Source of the DNA: SVTX01 sp045577415
GTDB lineage: Bacteria; Bacillota; Clostridia; Oscillospirales; CAG-272
Reading direction: 5' to 3'
NCBI GenBank assembly: GCA_045577415.1
Contig: JAZNII010000094.1
Span: 4,423 to 68,422, forward strand
Length of the DNA stretch: 64,000 nucleotides
In this document: one piece after another, positions 41,356-50,500 of the stretch
How the letters are laid out: each line of letters starts with the position of its first letter
Position numbering within the stretch: position 1 is the stretch's first letter
The notes under the pieces: model-generated
The model's input: the letters and a program-made list of their open reading frames with translations, nothing else
Told to the model about the DNA's origin: nothing
Database searches by the model: none
Made by a program: the position numbers and the translations under genes

Positions 41356-41712
41356 AAATCAAGTTTTTGCGAGGATTCTATAATTGTACCAAAGTATGGG
41401 TAGATTTAGCCGTTTTTTAGCGTAAAGGAATTATACTTAAACAATTAATTTATACAAAAATAGTGAAAAAGAGAAGCAGTTTTATCAAAATGTGTAATTA
41501 TACAAAATCAAAATTTTGTATAATTCGGGGTATCAATTTTGGCTAAAAAACCCTTAAAGTTACTTTGTTTTGGGACAAAAATCATAAACACCTCAAAAAT
41601 AAAGATTTTTATGAGTATTCTTAACATATAAATTTTAACACAATAAGAGTCCTGTGTCAAGTGTTTAATCTGACTTGTTTTGATACTTGCTTACATGTAA
41701 TTTTATTGCGTC
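41356..41712. other. Gene-free AT-rich region with repeated TTATACAAAA motifs
   Basis: Between spoIIID and the terminator of the SDR gene there is no coding frame I trust. It holds several copies of TTATACAAAA (about 41449-41459, 41498-41507, and reversed at 41514-41523), a perfect hairpin (41496-41525), and a wide inverted repeat GTTTTTTAGC (about 41412) / GCTAAAAAAC (about 41542). Confidence 0.6.
41496..41525. repeat. Perfect AT-rich hairpin downstream of spoIIID
   Basis: 13-bp arms AATTATACAAAAT (41496-41508) and ATTTTGTATAATT (41513-41525) with a CAAA loop. No T run follows, so a plain terminator is not favoured; an operator or a small RNA is possible. Confidence 0.7.
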
Positions 41713-41745
41713 AAAAGGCTACCTCGATAAATGAGATAGCCTTTT
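41713..41745. terminator. Bidirectional terminator at the end of the SDR gene
   Basis: 13-bp arms AAAAGGCTACCTC (41713-41725) and GAGATAGCCTTTT (41733-41745), one mismatch. Confidence 0.8.
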
Positions 41746-41769
41746 ATACGTTAATTTATTTAGAACTGT

Positions 41770-42594
41770 TTATACTCCGGAATATGCCGAGAAACCACCG
41801 TCAACGGGGATGACTGTGCCGGTAACAAAAGATGACGCAACGGGATCAGCCAAGAACTTGAGAACTCCGAGAAGCTCATGAGCCTCGCCGAAGCGTCCCA
41901 TAGGAGTAGCTGCAAGGATCTTTCCTGTTCTCGCAGTGGGAGTGCCGTCAGCGTTCCAGAGAAGCGCCTTGTTCTGGTTAGTAGAGAAGAATCCGGGGGC
42001 AATTCCGTTGACTCTTATTCCCTCTTTCGCAAAATGAACGGCGAGCCACTGGGTAAAGTTGGATACTGCAGCCTTAGCGGAGCTATATGCAGGGATCTTT
42101 GTCAAGGGTGTGTATGCGTTCATAGAGGAAATGTTGATTATAGAGCAACCCTCCTCACCTATCATATCTGTAGCAAAGACCTGAGTAGGAAGAAGAACTC
42201 CCTTCATGTTGAGGTCAAAAACAAAATCAAATCCTGCCTCGTTGAGGTTAAAGAAGGTCAAAATATCGTCGCGGCTTTCGTCACCTGCTTCAAAATACTC
42301 GTGAGCGGTCGTAGCCTTGGGACTGTTTCCGCCGGCTCCGTTGATAAGCACGGTACACTTGCCAAGCTCAGCAAGAACTCTTTGATGAACGTCTACGATA
42401 CAATCTTTGTCAAGTACGTTGGTCTTATAAGCCTTTGCAACACCTCCGCAAGCGCATATTTCATCTGCAACGGCTGCCGCAGCGGCCTCGTTAATGTCAA
42501 GAAGCGCTACTGCGTAACCGTTCTTTGACATTTCCTTGGCGAATTCTGCGCAAAGTATTCCACCTGCACCTGTAACAACACATACCTTTTTCAT
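41770..42594 (-). CDS. Short-chain dehydrogenase/reductase, D-mannonate oxidoreductase-like
   Basis: NAD(P)-dependent oxidoreductase of 274 residues. Rossmann motif VVTGAGGILCAEFAK, the NAG-type motif INGAGGNSP, catalytic Ser in IINISSMNAY and YxxxK in AYSSAKAAVSN. The insert between INGAGGN and VFDLNMKG, and FFSTNQNKALLWNADGT, are typical of the UxuB/YjmF-type SDR branch acting on D-fructuronate. It is a single gene with a palindromic operator-like promoter; no uxuA or uxaC is adjacent, so the substrate is inferred. Confidence 0.88.
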   Translation of the reverse strand: MKKVCVVTGAGGILCAEFAKEMSKNGYAVALLDINEAAAAAVADEICACGGVAKAYKTNVLDKDCIVDVHQRVLAELGKCTVLINGAGGNSPKATTAHEYFEAGDESRDDILTFFNLNEAGFDFVFDLNMKGVLLPTQVFATDMIGEEGCSIINISSMNAYTPLTKIPAYSSAKAAVSNFTQWLAVHFAKEGIRVNGIAPGFFSTNQNKALLWNADGTPTARTGKILAATPMGRFGEAHELLGVLKFLADPVASSFVTGTVIPVDGGFSAYSGV

Positions 42595-42648
42595 AATAAT
42601 CTCCTAATTCTTTATTTTTGTTTTGAGGTTAACAACATAAGGTTGCCG

Positions 42649-42667
42649 TGCTATAATAATTATAGCA
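42649..42667. promoter_or_regulatory. Palindrome over the -10 box of the SDR promoter (candidate operator)
   Basis: TGCTATAAT A ATTATAGCA: perfect 9-bp arms (42649-42657, 42659-42667) around one base. The right arm holds the -10 box of the SDR gene. Confidence 0.55.
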
Positions 42668-42686
42668 TGTTTTTTAATAATTTCAA
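42659..42686 (-). promoter_or_regulatory. Promoter of the SDR gene
   Basis: Minus strand TTGAAA (42681-42686), 16-bp spacer, TATAAT (42659-42664) with an extended TGC before it. Confidence 0.75.
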
Positions 42687-42818
42687 TAGACATTATTGAA
42701 AAAATAATGCGATTTTTAGCTTTTTCTTATTTTTTTGAGGGTGTTAGTTAATGATAGAGGATGTTTTTTATTATAATCATAATAGAGATCTCCACTTTGG
42801 TTTAGCAAATAAACAAAA

Positions 42819-42852
42819 ACGGTTACGAGTTCCCTTTGGGGTTCGCAACCGT
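42819..42852 (-). terminator. Terminator of the Cys-rich protein gene
   Basis: Arms ACGGTTACGA (42819-42828) and TCGCAACCGT (42843-42852), one mismatch; a T run follows on the minus strand. Confidence 0.75.
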
Positions 42853-42886
42853 GATTTTTATTATTTGAGATTATTCAAAGTAATCG

Positions 42887-43725
42887 TCAGCAGCCGCATT
42901 TGCCGCCCTTATCTCCGTGAATATGCGGAGCTTGGGTAGATGCGCATGAGAACTCCGAGATCGGGAAAGCCATAGAGCGGAATACGCTGCAGGGATCGTC
43001 ATTGGATGGTGATACGCATTCCTTATCGGGTATTACATATTCGGTAGCTGAAATTATAAACTGACCGGGACGCACGATTCTCACTATCGAGAAGATTCCT
43101 AAGGATACCGCAAGGTATCTTCTGTCATCGTCTTCATCATAATAAAGGTTTCCGTTCATGGTGTTTACAACTGTTTCGGGAATGTCGTGAGCGCAGCAGC
43201 AACAGCAGCAACAATCGTTGATGCTCTCAAGGACGTTAACCCCGAGTACGATAGGCTCTGCCACCTCTACTACTGCCGTGGGTACGTTGTTTTCCTTGCA
43301 GCAAGGCTCAACCCGTGAGCAGAAATCCGAAAAATCTCCGCCGCCGCGGAAGGTGCTTACGTTACAGTCACCGCCGTAAAGAATTACCTTTTTGTCGAGA
43401 ACGGCGACGCCCTCAAATTCCTGGGAACGACCGTTTCCGATGCAACCCTCAAATACCAGCTTAACGTAGAAACGAATATTAACGGTGTAAAAGCCTCTGT
43501 TGAACTGAACGGGATCGAGGCTTATATGGGTCTGAGCGATGCAAGCGCTCTTAACTCTGACAGTACCGGTATGATCAATGATCTCCTTGCCGAAATCGGT
43601 CAGAAAAACCCTTGCGTTTTCAAAACAATCGCGGTCTCTGCAAGAGTCAAGTATTCTGTTAGTCTCTATACAAACAGTTTCCTTGCCAATGCCGGGGCCG
43701 CATGAAAATCTGTTATCTTGCATAA
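42887..43725 (-). CDS. Cysteine-rich conserved clostridial protein of unknown function
   Basis: Protein of 278 residues with very high Cys content: CIETNRILDSCRDRDCFEN at the start, FCSRVEPCCKENN, a run of seven consecutive cysteines (DCCCCCCCAH) and KGGKCGC at the end. Between them are beta-like parts (VQFNRGFYTVNIRFYVKLV). I start at ATG 43725 (AGGGGGAAA 5-8 nt upstream); an earlier in-frame start is unlikely. I know similar proteins from clostridial genomes without function. Many cysteines suggest metal binding, disulfide cross-linking, or a spore-coat-like structural role (inference). Confidence 0.85.
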
Positions 43726-43822
43726 TATTTCCCCCTATATGTTTTGTCAGAAAGCCGTGGAACTGCTTTCTCAATATCATTCTATGTCGAATTTGGGGAT
43801 ATGTTACGCTATTTTGGAGAAC

Positions 43823-43856
43823 AAAAAATCTCGAAGAAATTTCTCCGAGATTTTTT
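43823..43856. terminator. Terminator of the CobW-DUF1980 gene
   Basis: 17-bp arms (43823-43839 and 43840-43856) with a single mismatch and practically no loop, ending in T runs on both strands. Confidence 0.85.
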
Positions 43857-43858
43857 AA

Positions 43859-44809
43859 TTAATAGAAAGTTGCGACTTCCTTTTCGGGCTTGTCGGTGTA
43901 TGCGCTGCTTTCGGCGTAAATAACGGGGCCGGGTCTGCCGTAGAGCTTGTTCTTCTCTATCTTGATCTTGCCCTGAACGTTTATCCAATCGTAATTTTTA
44001 TAAGCGACGTTTGACTTGAATTTGCATACGAGACCGCTATATGCAATATCCTCAACACAACAGGTCATAACGTGTCTGCCGATAACGATAGCGTCCTTGC
44101 CAAGCTTCATATCTCTTGCTACTACGCCCTTGAATTTGACGGTCTTACCGTCGTATTTCTCCATTTCCTCGCTGAGGTCTCTGTACCAGATCGCGTAGTC
44201 GTCGTCCTCGATAATGATAACATCTGCCTCAATGTCAAAAGGCAGAGGATCCTCGATCTCATCGTATTCAACGTGACCGTCGGGATAATCGTAGGTTATA
44301 GTCGCTCTGCGGGAAATGCCGCGGACTATCTTGTGAACCTCATCCTTGTCGATATTGTCGGGCGTGCGGTTGAGGACTATCATTTCGCAGGACATAAGCT
44401 TATCTACCATAAGGCTTCTCATGTTCTGATTGTAAGCGAAAAACGTGTTTGCGTCGGCAAACATCATATTCTGGAAGATAAACCAATCAGCAGGCAGATT
44501 ATTATAAAGCGTTGCCAACTGCCACATACCGTTGTATTCGATAATAACGCGGTCGATCTTGTGACCCTCGCGGCAGGATTCAAGCTTTTCTGCGGTAACG
44601 TCAACTTCGCTGTCAAGAGTTGCGAGGTAGACGTTCTTGCCGGGGAATTCGGTGACGTCAAGCTCCTCGATTCCCTCCTCGCAGAGGATGATAAGAGTCT
44701 TTTCGCCGGTGTTGAAGCGCTCGTCTGCCATAGACTCCTGAATTATATGTGTTTTACCGCCCTCAAGAAAGCCGGTAAAAAGATATACTGGAATAGTAGG
44801 TTGTGCCAT
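43859..44809 (-). CDS. CobW/COG0523-type GTPase fused to a DUF1980-like C-terminal domain
   Basis: Protein of 316 residues. The N-terminal G domain keeps the P-loop (FTGFLEGGKTH) but lacks the CxCC metal motif of COG0523 and shows weaker later G motifs (VLNRTPDN in the NKxD place). From about residue 215 the sequence resembles DUF1980/TIGR03943 (VARDMKLGKDAIVIGRH, VMTCCVEDIAYSG, WINVQGKI), the soluble partner of the YcgQ/YcgR-type permease system. This looks like a fusion of a GTPase and an accessory domain that are separate elsewhere. It follows the His-rich CobW gene by 25 bp. Confidence 0.8.
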   Translation of the reverse strand: MAQPTIPVYLFTGFLEGGKTHIIQESMADERFNTGEKTLIILCEEGIEELDVTEFPGKNVYLATLDSEVDVTAEKLESCREGHKIDRVIIEYNGMWQLATLYNNLPADWFIFQNMMFADANTFFAYNQNMRSLMVDKLMSCEMIVLNRTPDNIDKDEVHKIVRGISRRATITYDYPDGHVEYDEIEDPLPFDIEADVIIIEDDDYAIWYRDLSEEMEKYDGKTVKFKGVVARDMKLGKDAIVIGRHVMTCCVEDIAYSGLVCKFKSNVAYKNYDWINVQGKIKIEKNKLYGRPGPVIYAESSAYTDKPEKEVATFY

Positions 44810-44834
44810 TTTGATTGCCTTTCCTTATTGAAAA

Positions 44835-46019
44835 TTAAGCCAGTTCTACGCCGATAGCCTCGGATACGGCATTCTTATGGAGTTTAGAGCCGATAACGCA
44901 GAGACGTCCAATGACACCTGCGCCGCCGTATCGTATGTCAGGCTCGCCGGGGATGTAGTCGAAGTGGATCCATCTGCCGTCGTCGGACTCGACGATTCCC
45001 TTTGCGCGTAGGATCATTCCGTATTTTTCGGTGTCGGTGAAGCTCTCAAGAGCGGCTTTGAGCTGATCAGCGTTGAACTTCTTGGTAGTCTCGGCGCCGT
45101 AGCTTACGAACACCTCGTCGGCGTGGTGATGGTGGTGGTCGTGGTCGTGGTGATGACCGCAAGAGCAGTTTCCATGCTCGTCATATTCATGATGATGCTC
45201 GTGGTCGTGATCATGGTCGTGATCGTGGTGACAACACTCGTCATCGTGGTGATGATGTTCATGTTCATGCTCGTGATCACAGCAACAATCCTCATCGTGG
45301 TGATGATGGTGTTCATGCTCATGCTCGTGATGGCAGCAACAATCCTCATCATGATGATGCTCGTGATGCTCGTGATGATGCTCGTGTGCCGCCTCGGCAA
45401 GCTCGGTCATTTCTGCCTCAAGGGTAGACTTGCGCTCCATAGCTTCGAGAAGCTGTGCGCCGGTAAGCTGATCCCAAGGTGTGGAAACGATGACCGCGGT
45501 AGAGTTATGCTCCTTGAGAAGCGCTACGCAATCTGCGATCTTCTGCTCGGAAATATTGCCCGTATGGCTAAGCACGATACATCCTGCATTCTCCACCTGA
45601 TCGTTGAAGAACTCACCAAAGTTCTTCATGTGCATCTTACACTTGTTTGCGTCAACGATAGTGGTAAATCCGTTAAGCTCTGCCCCCTCGGTGTCTGCGT
45701 TCTTGACTGCTTTGATAACATCGGAGAGCTTGCCAACTCCGGAAGGCTCGATAAGTATGCGATCGGGAGTGTACTCGGAAATAACTTTTTTAAGAGCCTC
45801 TGCAAAGTCTCCTACAAGCGAGCAACAGATGCATCCCGAGTTCATTTCGTTGATCTTGATGCCTGCCTCGGCAAGAAATCCGCTATCAATGCCGATCTCG
45901 CCAAATTCGTTCTCGATAAGAACGATCTTTTCGCCGTGATAGGCTTCTTCTATAAGCTTTTTGATAAGAGTGGTCTTTCCCGCGCCGAGAAAACCCGAAA
46001 ATATGTCAATTTTAGTCAT
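44835..46019 (-). CDS. COG0523-family GTPase (CobW type) with long His-rich metal-binding stretch
   Basis: Zinc or nickel metallochaperone-like GTPase of 394 residues. P-loop FSGFLGAGKTTLIKKL, Walker B-like ILIEPSGVGK, the CxCC motif in MNSGCICCSL, and a NKxD-like site. Between residues about 205 and 300 is a stretch dominated by His, Asp, Glu and Cys (repeated HEHEHHHHDE-type blocks), where metal ions would be held. The C-terminal CobW domain follows (RAKGIVESDDGRWIHFD). Start at ATG 46019 with AAAGG 9 nt upstream. It is followed by the CobW-DUF1980 gene, suggesting a joint metal-handling pair. Confidence 0.93.
   Translation of the reverse strand: MTKIDIFSGFLGAGKTTLIKKLIEEAYHGEKIVLIENEFGEIGIDSGFLAEAGIKINEMNSGCICCSLVGDFAEALKKVISEYTPDRILIEPSGVGKLSDVIKAVKNADTEGAELNGFTTIVDANKCKMHMKNFGEFFNDQVENAGCIVLSHTGNISEQKIADCVALLKEHNSTAVIVSTPWDQLTGAQLLEAMERKSTLEAEMTELAEAAHEHHHEHHEHHHDEDCCCHHEHEHEHHHHHDEDCCCDHEHEHEHHHHDDECCHHDHDHDHDHEHHHEYDEHGNCSCGHHHDHDHHHHHADEVFVSYGAETTKKFNADQLKAALESFTDTEKYGMILRAKGIVESDDGRWIHFDYIPGEPDIRYGGAGVIGRLCVIGSKLHKNAVSEAIGVELA
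45116..45400. repeat. Histidine-codon-rich tandem repeat inside the CobW gene
   Basis: GTG/ATG-rich plus-strand run encoding His, Asp, Glu and Cys on the minus strand. Contains repeated blocks such as CATGCTCGTGATG, prone to copy-number change. Confidence 0.85.
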
Positions 46020-46059
46020 CTTATCGCCTTTCTGATTATAAATTAATAAACCCAAATGA

Positions 46060-46088
46060 ATTATACCCCCAAAACGGGTAAAAGTCAA
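46060..46088 (-). promoter_or_regulatory. Promoter of the CobW pair
   Basis: Minus strand TTGACT (46083-46088), 17-bp spacer, TATAAT (46060-46065). Confidence 0.75.
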
Positions 46089-46104
46089 TGATTTTGCAAA
46101 AAAA

Positions 46105-46548
46105 TTACTTGGTTCCCGTAGAGCCGAAGCCGCCCGCGCCTCGAACCGTCTCGGAAAGCTCGTCCTTCAGATCAAATTCCGCAGTGTAATACGGGATAAA
46201 CGACATCTGCGCTATCCTCTCACCGTTTTCTACTGTTTGAGGAATACTGCCTTGATTGTGGAGCGCAACCATAAGCTCGCCGCGGTAGTCACTGTCGATA
46301 ACGCCCACCTTGTTTGCGGGTGCTAAACCGCGCTTTGCCGCCATGCCGCTACGGGCAAAAACAAGCCCTACAAGTCCCTCGGGGATGGCGAAGGCAATTC
46401 CCGTGTGGATAAGCTTGGTCTCACCGGGAGCGATAACCGTAGGCTCGTCAAGGAGCGCGTAAATATCAGCACCTGCGGAAAACTCGGTGCCGTAAGTCGG
46501 AATTATTGCCCTTTCATCAAGCTTTTTGATCTCAACTTTAGTTTTCAT
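46105..46548 (-). CDS. dut: dUTP diphosphatase
   Basis: Hydrolyses dUTP to dUMP to keep uracil out of DNA, 147 residues. The five trimeric-dUTPase motifs are complete: AGADIYALLDEP, FARSGMAAKRGL, GVIDSDYRGELMV, NGERIAQMSFIPY and RGAGGFGSTGT. The start is placed at ATG 46548, with GGAG 9 nt upstream. It stands 17 bp upstream of the CobW promoter on the same strand. Confidence 0.96.
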   Translation of the reverse strand: MKTKVEIKKLDERAIIPTYGTEFSAGADIYALLDEPTVIAPGETKLIHTGIAFAIPEGLVGLVFARSGMAAKRGLAPANKVGVIDSDYRGELMVALHNQGSIPQTVENGERIAQMSFIPYYTAEFDLKDELSETVRGAGGFGSTGTK

Positions 46549-46715
46549 AATTTTTTCTCCAAAGTAATTCAATATGATAATATTATTGTATCAAAAAATA
46601 ATTAAGAAATGGTTAACATTAGTGATTAAATCCAATAATTACGCATATAATTTTAACGCAAATGACATTATAAAATTTGCGCCAAATTAACGAAAAAACG
46701 CCCCCGAAACGGCAA

Positions 46716-46799
46716 TTTCCGCAAATGGGGTTGACAAAAAAGGTTTTTTGGTGTAAAATAGGTTTATATTTACTACGACAAGCATGCAATTTGCGGAAA
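46716..46799. promoter_or_regulatory. Inverted repeat around the LRR gene promoter
   Basis: TTTCCGCAAAT (46716-46726) and ATTTGCGGAAA (46789-46799) are perfect 11-bp reverse complements that frame the promoter. The right copy contains the start of the ribosome-binding site. Confidence 0.5.
46731..46759 (+). promoter_or_regulatory. Promoter of the LRR protein gene
   Basis: TTGACA (46731-46736), 17-bp spacer, TAAAAT (46754-46759). Confidence 0.8.
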
Positions 46800-46811
46800 G
46801 GAGTCACACCG

Positions 46812-47465
46812 ATGAAGGTTTCTCGCGGTCTTGAATATGCGGTTATGAAGAACGGCGTGGCCATTCTGCGCGGTATCGGCAACTGCCTTGATGAGCATAT
46901 AGTAATTCCCTCTGATGTTCAAGGTTATCCCGTAGTAGGAATTGCAGAAAAGGCTTTTTCGAGATCGGCTTTGATCAAGAGCGTTACTATTCCCGCATCG
47001 GTCAAGTTTATTGGAGATCAGGCGTTTGCTTGGTGCCGCGAGTTGACCGAGATCAAGCTGACAAGCACTGCCGAGATCGGTGAAAGAGCCTTTATGGGAT
47101 GTGACAAGCTTTCATCTGTTGACCTTGGCAACTCCCTTGAATTGATCGGCGCAAAGGCCTTTGCTTACTGCCCGAGTCTTAATTCAGTGAAGATTCCCGA
47201 AACCGTGAGCCGTCTTGGCTCTGCGAGCTTTGAGGGATGCAGAAATCTTTCCGGCGTTTCTCTTTCGAACGGTATTAAGATCATTGAAAATAACACCTTT
47301 TACGCTTGCGAAAAGCTCTTTGACATCACACTTCCTAAACAACTTGAATATATCGACGAATTCGCATTTGCGTACTGCTCGTCTCTTGTTTATGCGGACA
47401 TTCCCTCAAAGACAGTTATCAACAACGACGCTTTCTTTGAGTGCGGTAATCGTAAGGCTTCCTAA
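46812..47465 (+). CDS. BspA-type leucine-rich-repeat protein (LRR_5)
   Basis: Protein of 217 residues with at least six repeats of the LRR_5/BspA type, such as IGDQAFAWCRELTEIKL, IGERAFMGCDKLSSVDL, IGAKAFAYCPSLNSVKI and IIENNTFYACEKLFDITL. No signal peptide is seen, so it may be cytosolic, unlike most BspA surface proteins. GGAGTC lies before ATG 46812. Monocistronic, with its own promoter flanked by an inverted repeat. Confidence 0.93.
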   Translation: MKVSRGLEYAVMKNGVAILRGIGNCLDEHIVIPSDVQGYPVVGIAEKAFSRSALIKSVTIPASVKFIGDQAFAWCRELTEIKLTSTAEIGERAFMGCDKLSSVDLGNSLELIGAKAFAYCPSLNSVKIPETVSRLGSASFEGCRNLSGVSLSNGIKIIENNTFYACEKLFDITLPKQLEYIDEFAFAYCSSLVYADIPSKTVINNDAFFECGNRKAS

Positions 47466-47477
47466 TATGTAATCAAC

Positions 47478-47500
47478 CCCGACCGAATTTCGGTCGGGGC
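47478..47500. terminator. Bidirectional terminator between the LRR gene and polC
   Basis: Arms CCCCGACCGA (47478-47487) and TCGGTCGGGG (47491-47500), loop ATT, then a T run. Confidence 0.9.
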
Positions 47501-47520
47501 AATCTTTTTATAATTGGTGA

Positions 47521-50500
47521 TTAGAAAAAGCTTAATTGGTCGGTCTCGTCAAGTCCCTCAAGAACCTTGTTGTTTCTGAGGACTTCAATGACCGATTTTG
47601 TCAGCTTCGCTCTTATTTGAAGATCCTCAACCGAGAAGAAGGGTTCTTCCTCTCTCGCCGCAACAATATTTGCCGCCGCATTCTCGCCAAGTCCGCCCAA
47701 TGCCGAGAAAGGCATACGGATAGCGCCGTTTTCGGGTATAAATGCAGAGGATTCGGACTTGATGATATTGACGGGCAGGAACTTGATTCCTCTCGCCATA
47801 GCCTCGTTAATAAGCTGAAGCGTGGGAATGCTTGCCTGCTCCTTGGGAGTGACCTCTTTCTTTTCTCTCGTTCTCTGCTCAATATCTTTGATCGTTGCTT
47901 GAACCTTGCTTCTTCCGCCCATAACTATCTCGGCGTCAAATCCACCGGGGGCGACCGTGAACATCGCGCAATAGAATGCGATCGGAATATGTACCTTGTA
48001 CCAGCCGAGACGGATCGCCGACATAACGTACGCCGCCGCGTGTGCCTTGGGGAACATATACTTTATCTTCTTACAAGAGCCGATATACCAATCGGGAACG
48101 CCCGCGGCGATCATTTCTTCTTCCCATTCGGGAGTGAGACCTTTACCCTTTCTGACTGACTCCATTATCTTAAAGGCGTGAGATTTTTCAACGCCGTAAG
48201 CGATAAGGTCGTTCATTATGTTGTCACGACATCCGATAACGTTTGAAATGTTACATATTCCCTCATTTATAAGGTCTTGGGCGTTGCCCGTCCAAACGTC
48301 GGTTCCGTGGGAAAGTCCCGAGATCTGCAAAAGGTCGGAGAAGGATTTCGGCTTTGCTTCCTCAACCATTTTGATAACGAATCTAGTACCAAACTCAGGC
48401 AGACCAAAGGTACCGATATTACAGTTTATATCGTCGGGAGAAACGCCGAGAGATTTCGTGGATAAGAATAGCTCATAAACAGACTTATCGTTCATGGGAA
48501 CGTCCATGACGCTGGTGTTACCCGAATACTTTTCAAGATACTTGTACTTGGTCGGCATATCGTGTCCAAGCTCGTCAAGCTTCAGAAGCGTATCATGAAG
48601 ATATTCGAAGGTAAAATGCGTGGTCACAATGTCGGAATTGGGGTCGTCCGCAGGGTGCTGAACGGGACAGAAATCGTATATCTCGTACTCCTTGGGAACA
48701 ACGACTATTCCGCCCGGGTGCTGTCCCGTTGAACGCTTGACTCCAACGCAGTTCGATACTATTCTGTTGACCTCGGCGCGGGGCAGGCTGATTCCCTTTT
48801 CCTCAAGGAATTTCATAACGTAACCGTAGGCGGTCTTGTCGGCAAGCGTACCGATAGTTCCCGCGCGGAACACGTTTTCGGCACCGAAAAGCTCCTCGGT
48901 GTATTTATGCACCTTGCCCTGAACCTCACCTGAGAAGTTAAGGTCAATATCGGGGGATTTATCTCCGTAGAATCCAAGGAAGGTCTCAAAAGGAATGTGG
49001 TGACCGTCGGCGTTCAGCTTGTGACCGCACTTGGGGCAGTTCTTGTCGGGAAGGTCGAAGCCGGAGCCTGCCTTGTCGGGATTGGAGAAATCGTTATACT
49101 GACAGCTGGGACACCAATAGTGAGGCGGCAGAGGGTTAACTTCGGAGATACCCGCCATAGAAGCTACGAATGAAGATCCGACAGAGCCTCGTGAACCTAC
49201 AAGATATCCGTTCTGCTCACTGTACCAAACGAGCTTCTGCGCAATCATATAAAGCACCGCGAAGCCGTTTTTGATGATAGAGGTCAGCTCCTTGTCGAGC
49301 CTCTGCTCAACTATCTCGGGGAGCGGATCGCCGTACATGGATTTTGCTCTCTCGTAGCAGATCCTTGTCAGATCCTCCTCTGCGCCCTCCATGTCGGGAG
49401 TAAAGGTGCCCTTGGGAAAAGGACGGATATCGCTTTCGATCATATCATTGATCATATTGGTGTTAGTAACGACTACCTCGTAAGCCTTTTTCTCGCCGAG
49501 ATAAGAGAATTCCTCAAGCATCTCCTCGGTAGTACGGTAATAAAGATGTGACTCTGAGTCGTAATCCTTAAACTTCTGACCTGCAAGCAATATTTTGCGG
49601 TAAAGCTCGTCCTCATTGTTGAGAAAATGCGCGTCACAGGTGGCAACGACGGGTTTGTTGTATCTCTCGCCAAGCTCGACTATTCTTCGATTGAGATTGC
49701 GAAGGTCCTCGTCGTCCTTTGCCCTTTCCTCTCTTATAAGGAATTGGTTGTTGGAAATAGGCTGAATTTCAAGGTAATCGTAGAAGTTGACTATCTCCTC
49801 GATCTCTGCCTCAGGGCGGTTTTCAAGGATAGCCGTAAAGAGTTCGCCCGCTTCGCAGGCAGAGCCGATTATAAGACCCTCTCTGTGCTTTTCAAGCTCG
49901 GTCTTAGGAATTCTCGGGTGTCTCTTGTAATACTTCAAGAAACCGAAGGAAATAAGCTTGTAGAGGTTCTTCAAACCTATCTTGTTCTTAACAAGAATTA
50001 TCTGATGATAGGGCTTGAGATTGAGCGGATTGGAGTTTGCGCTCATATCGCGCTTGAGCTGTTCAAAGCTCTTAATATCCTGCTCTCTCATCGACGCTAT
50101 CATCTTGACGTAAATTGCCGCAAGCATAGCCGCATCGTCGCAGGCTCTGTGGTGGTTGAAATCGCCAAGCTGATAATATTCCGCAAGAGTGTCAAGCTTA
50201 TGCTTTTTCAAATCAGGGTTTATGTATCTTGAAAGCGCAACCGTGTCAAGATACGGATTTCTGAATTCCAGACCGCATTCTTCGGCGGCGTAACGGATAA
50301 ATCCCATATCAAAGCTTGCGTTGTGAGCAACGAGAAGCTTTTTCTTATCGGTGTCTCTATCGCCGATAAAGTTGAAAAACGCTTCAAGCGCGTCTCTTAT
50401 TTTAGGCGCGTCTGCGACCATTTCGTCGTTAATTCCGGTCAACTGAACTATATCCTCGGGGATAGGTATCTCGGGATTTACAAAGGTGTTAAATACCTCA

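Noticed and set aside
42751..42939. Plus-strand frame of 62 codons
   Set aside because: It runs through a terminator hairpin and into the 3' end of the Cys-rich gene on the other strand, with no ribosome site.
45116..45400. GTGGTGATG-type repeats that at first look like a CRISPR or VNTR
   Set aside because: They are His/Asp/Glu codons of the CobW gene on the minus strand, with no spacer structure.
46677..46811. Upstream extension of the LRR gene (MRQINEKTPPKRQ...)
   Set aside because: The extension runs across a good promoter, and ATG 46812 has the ribosome site.
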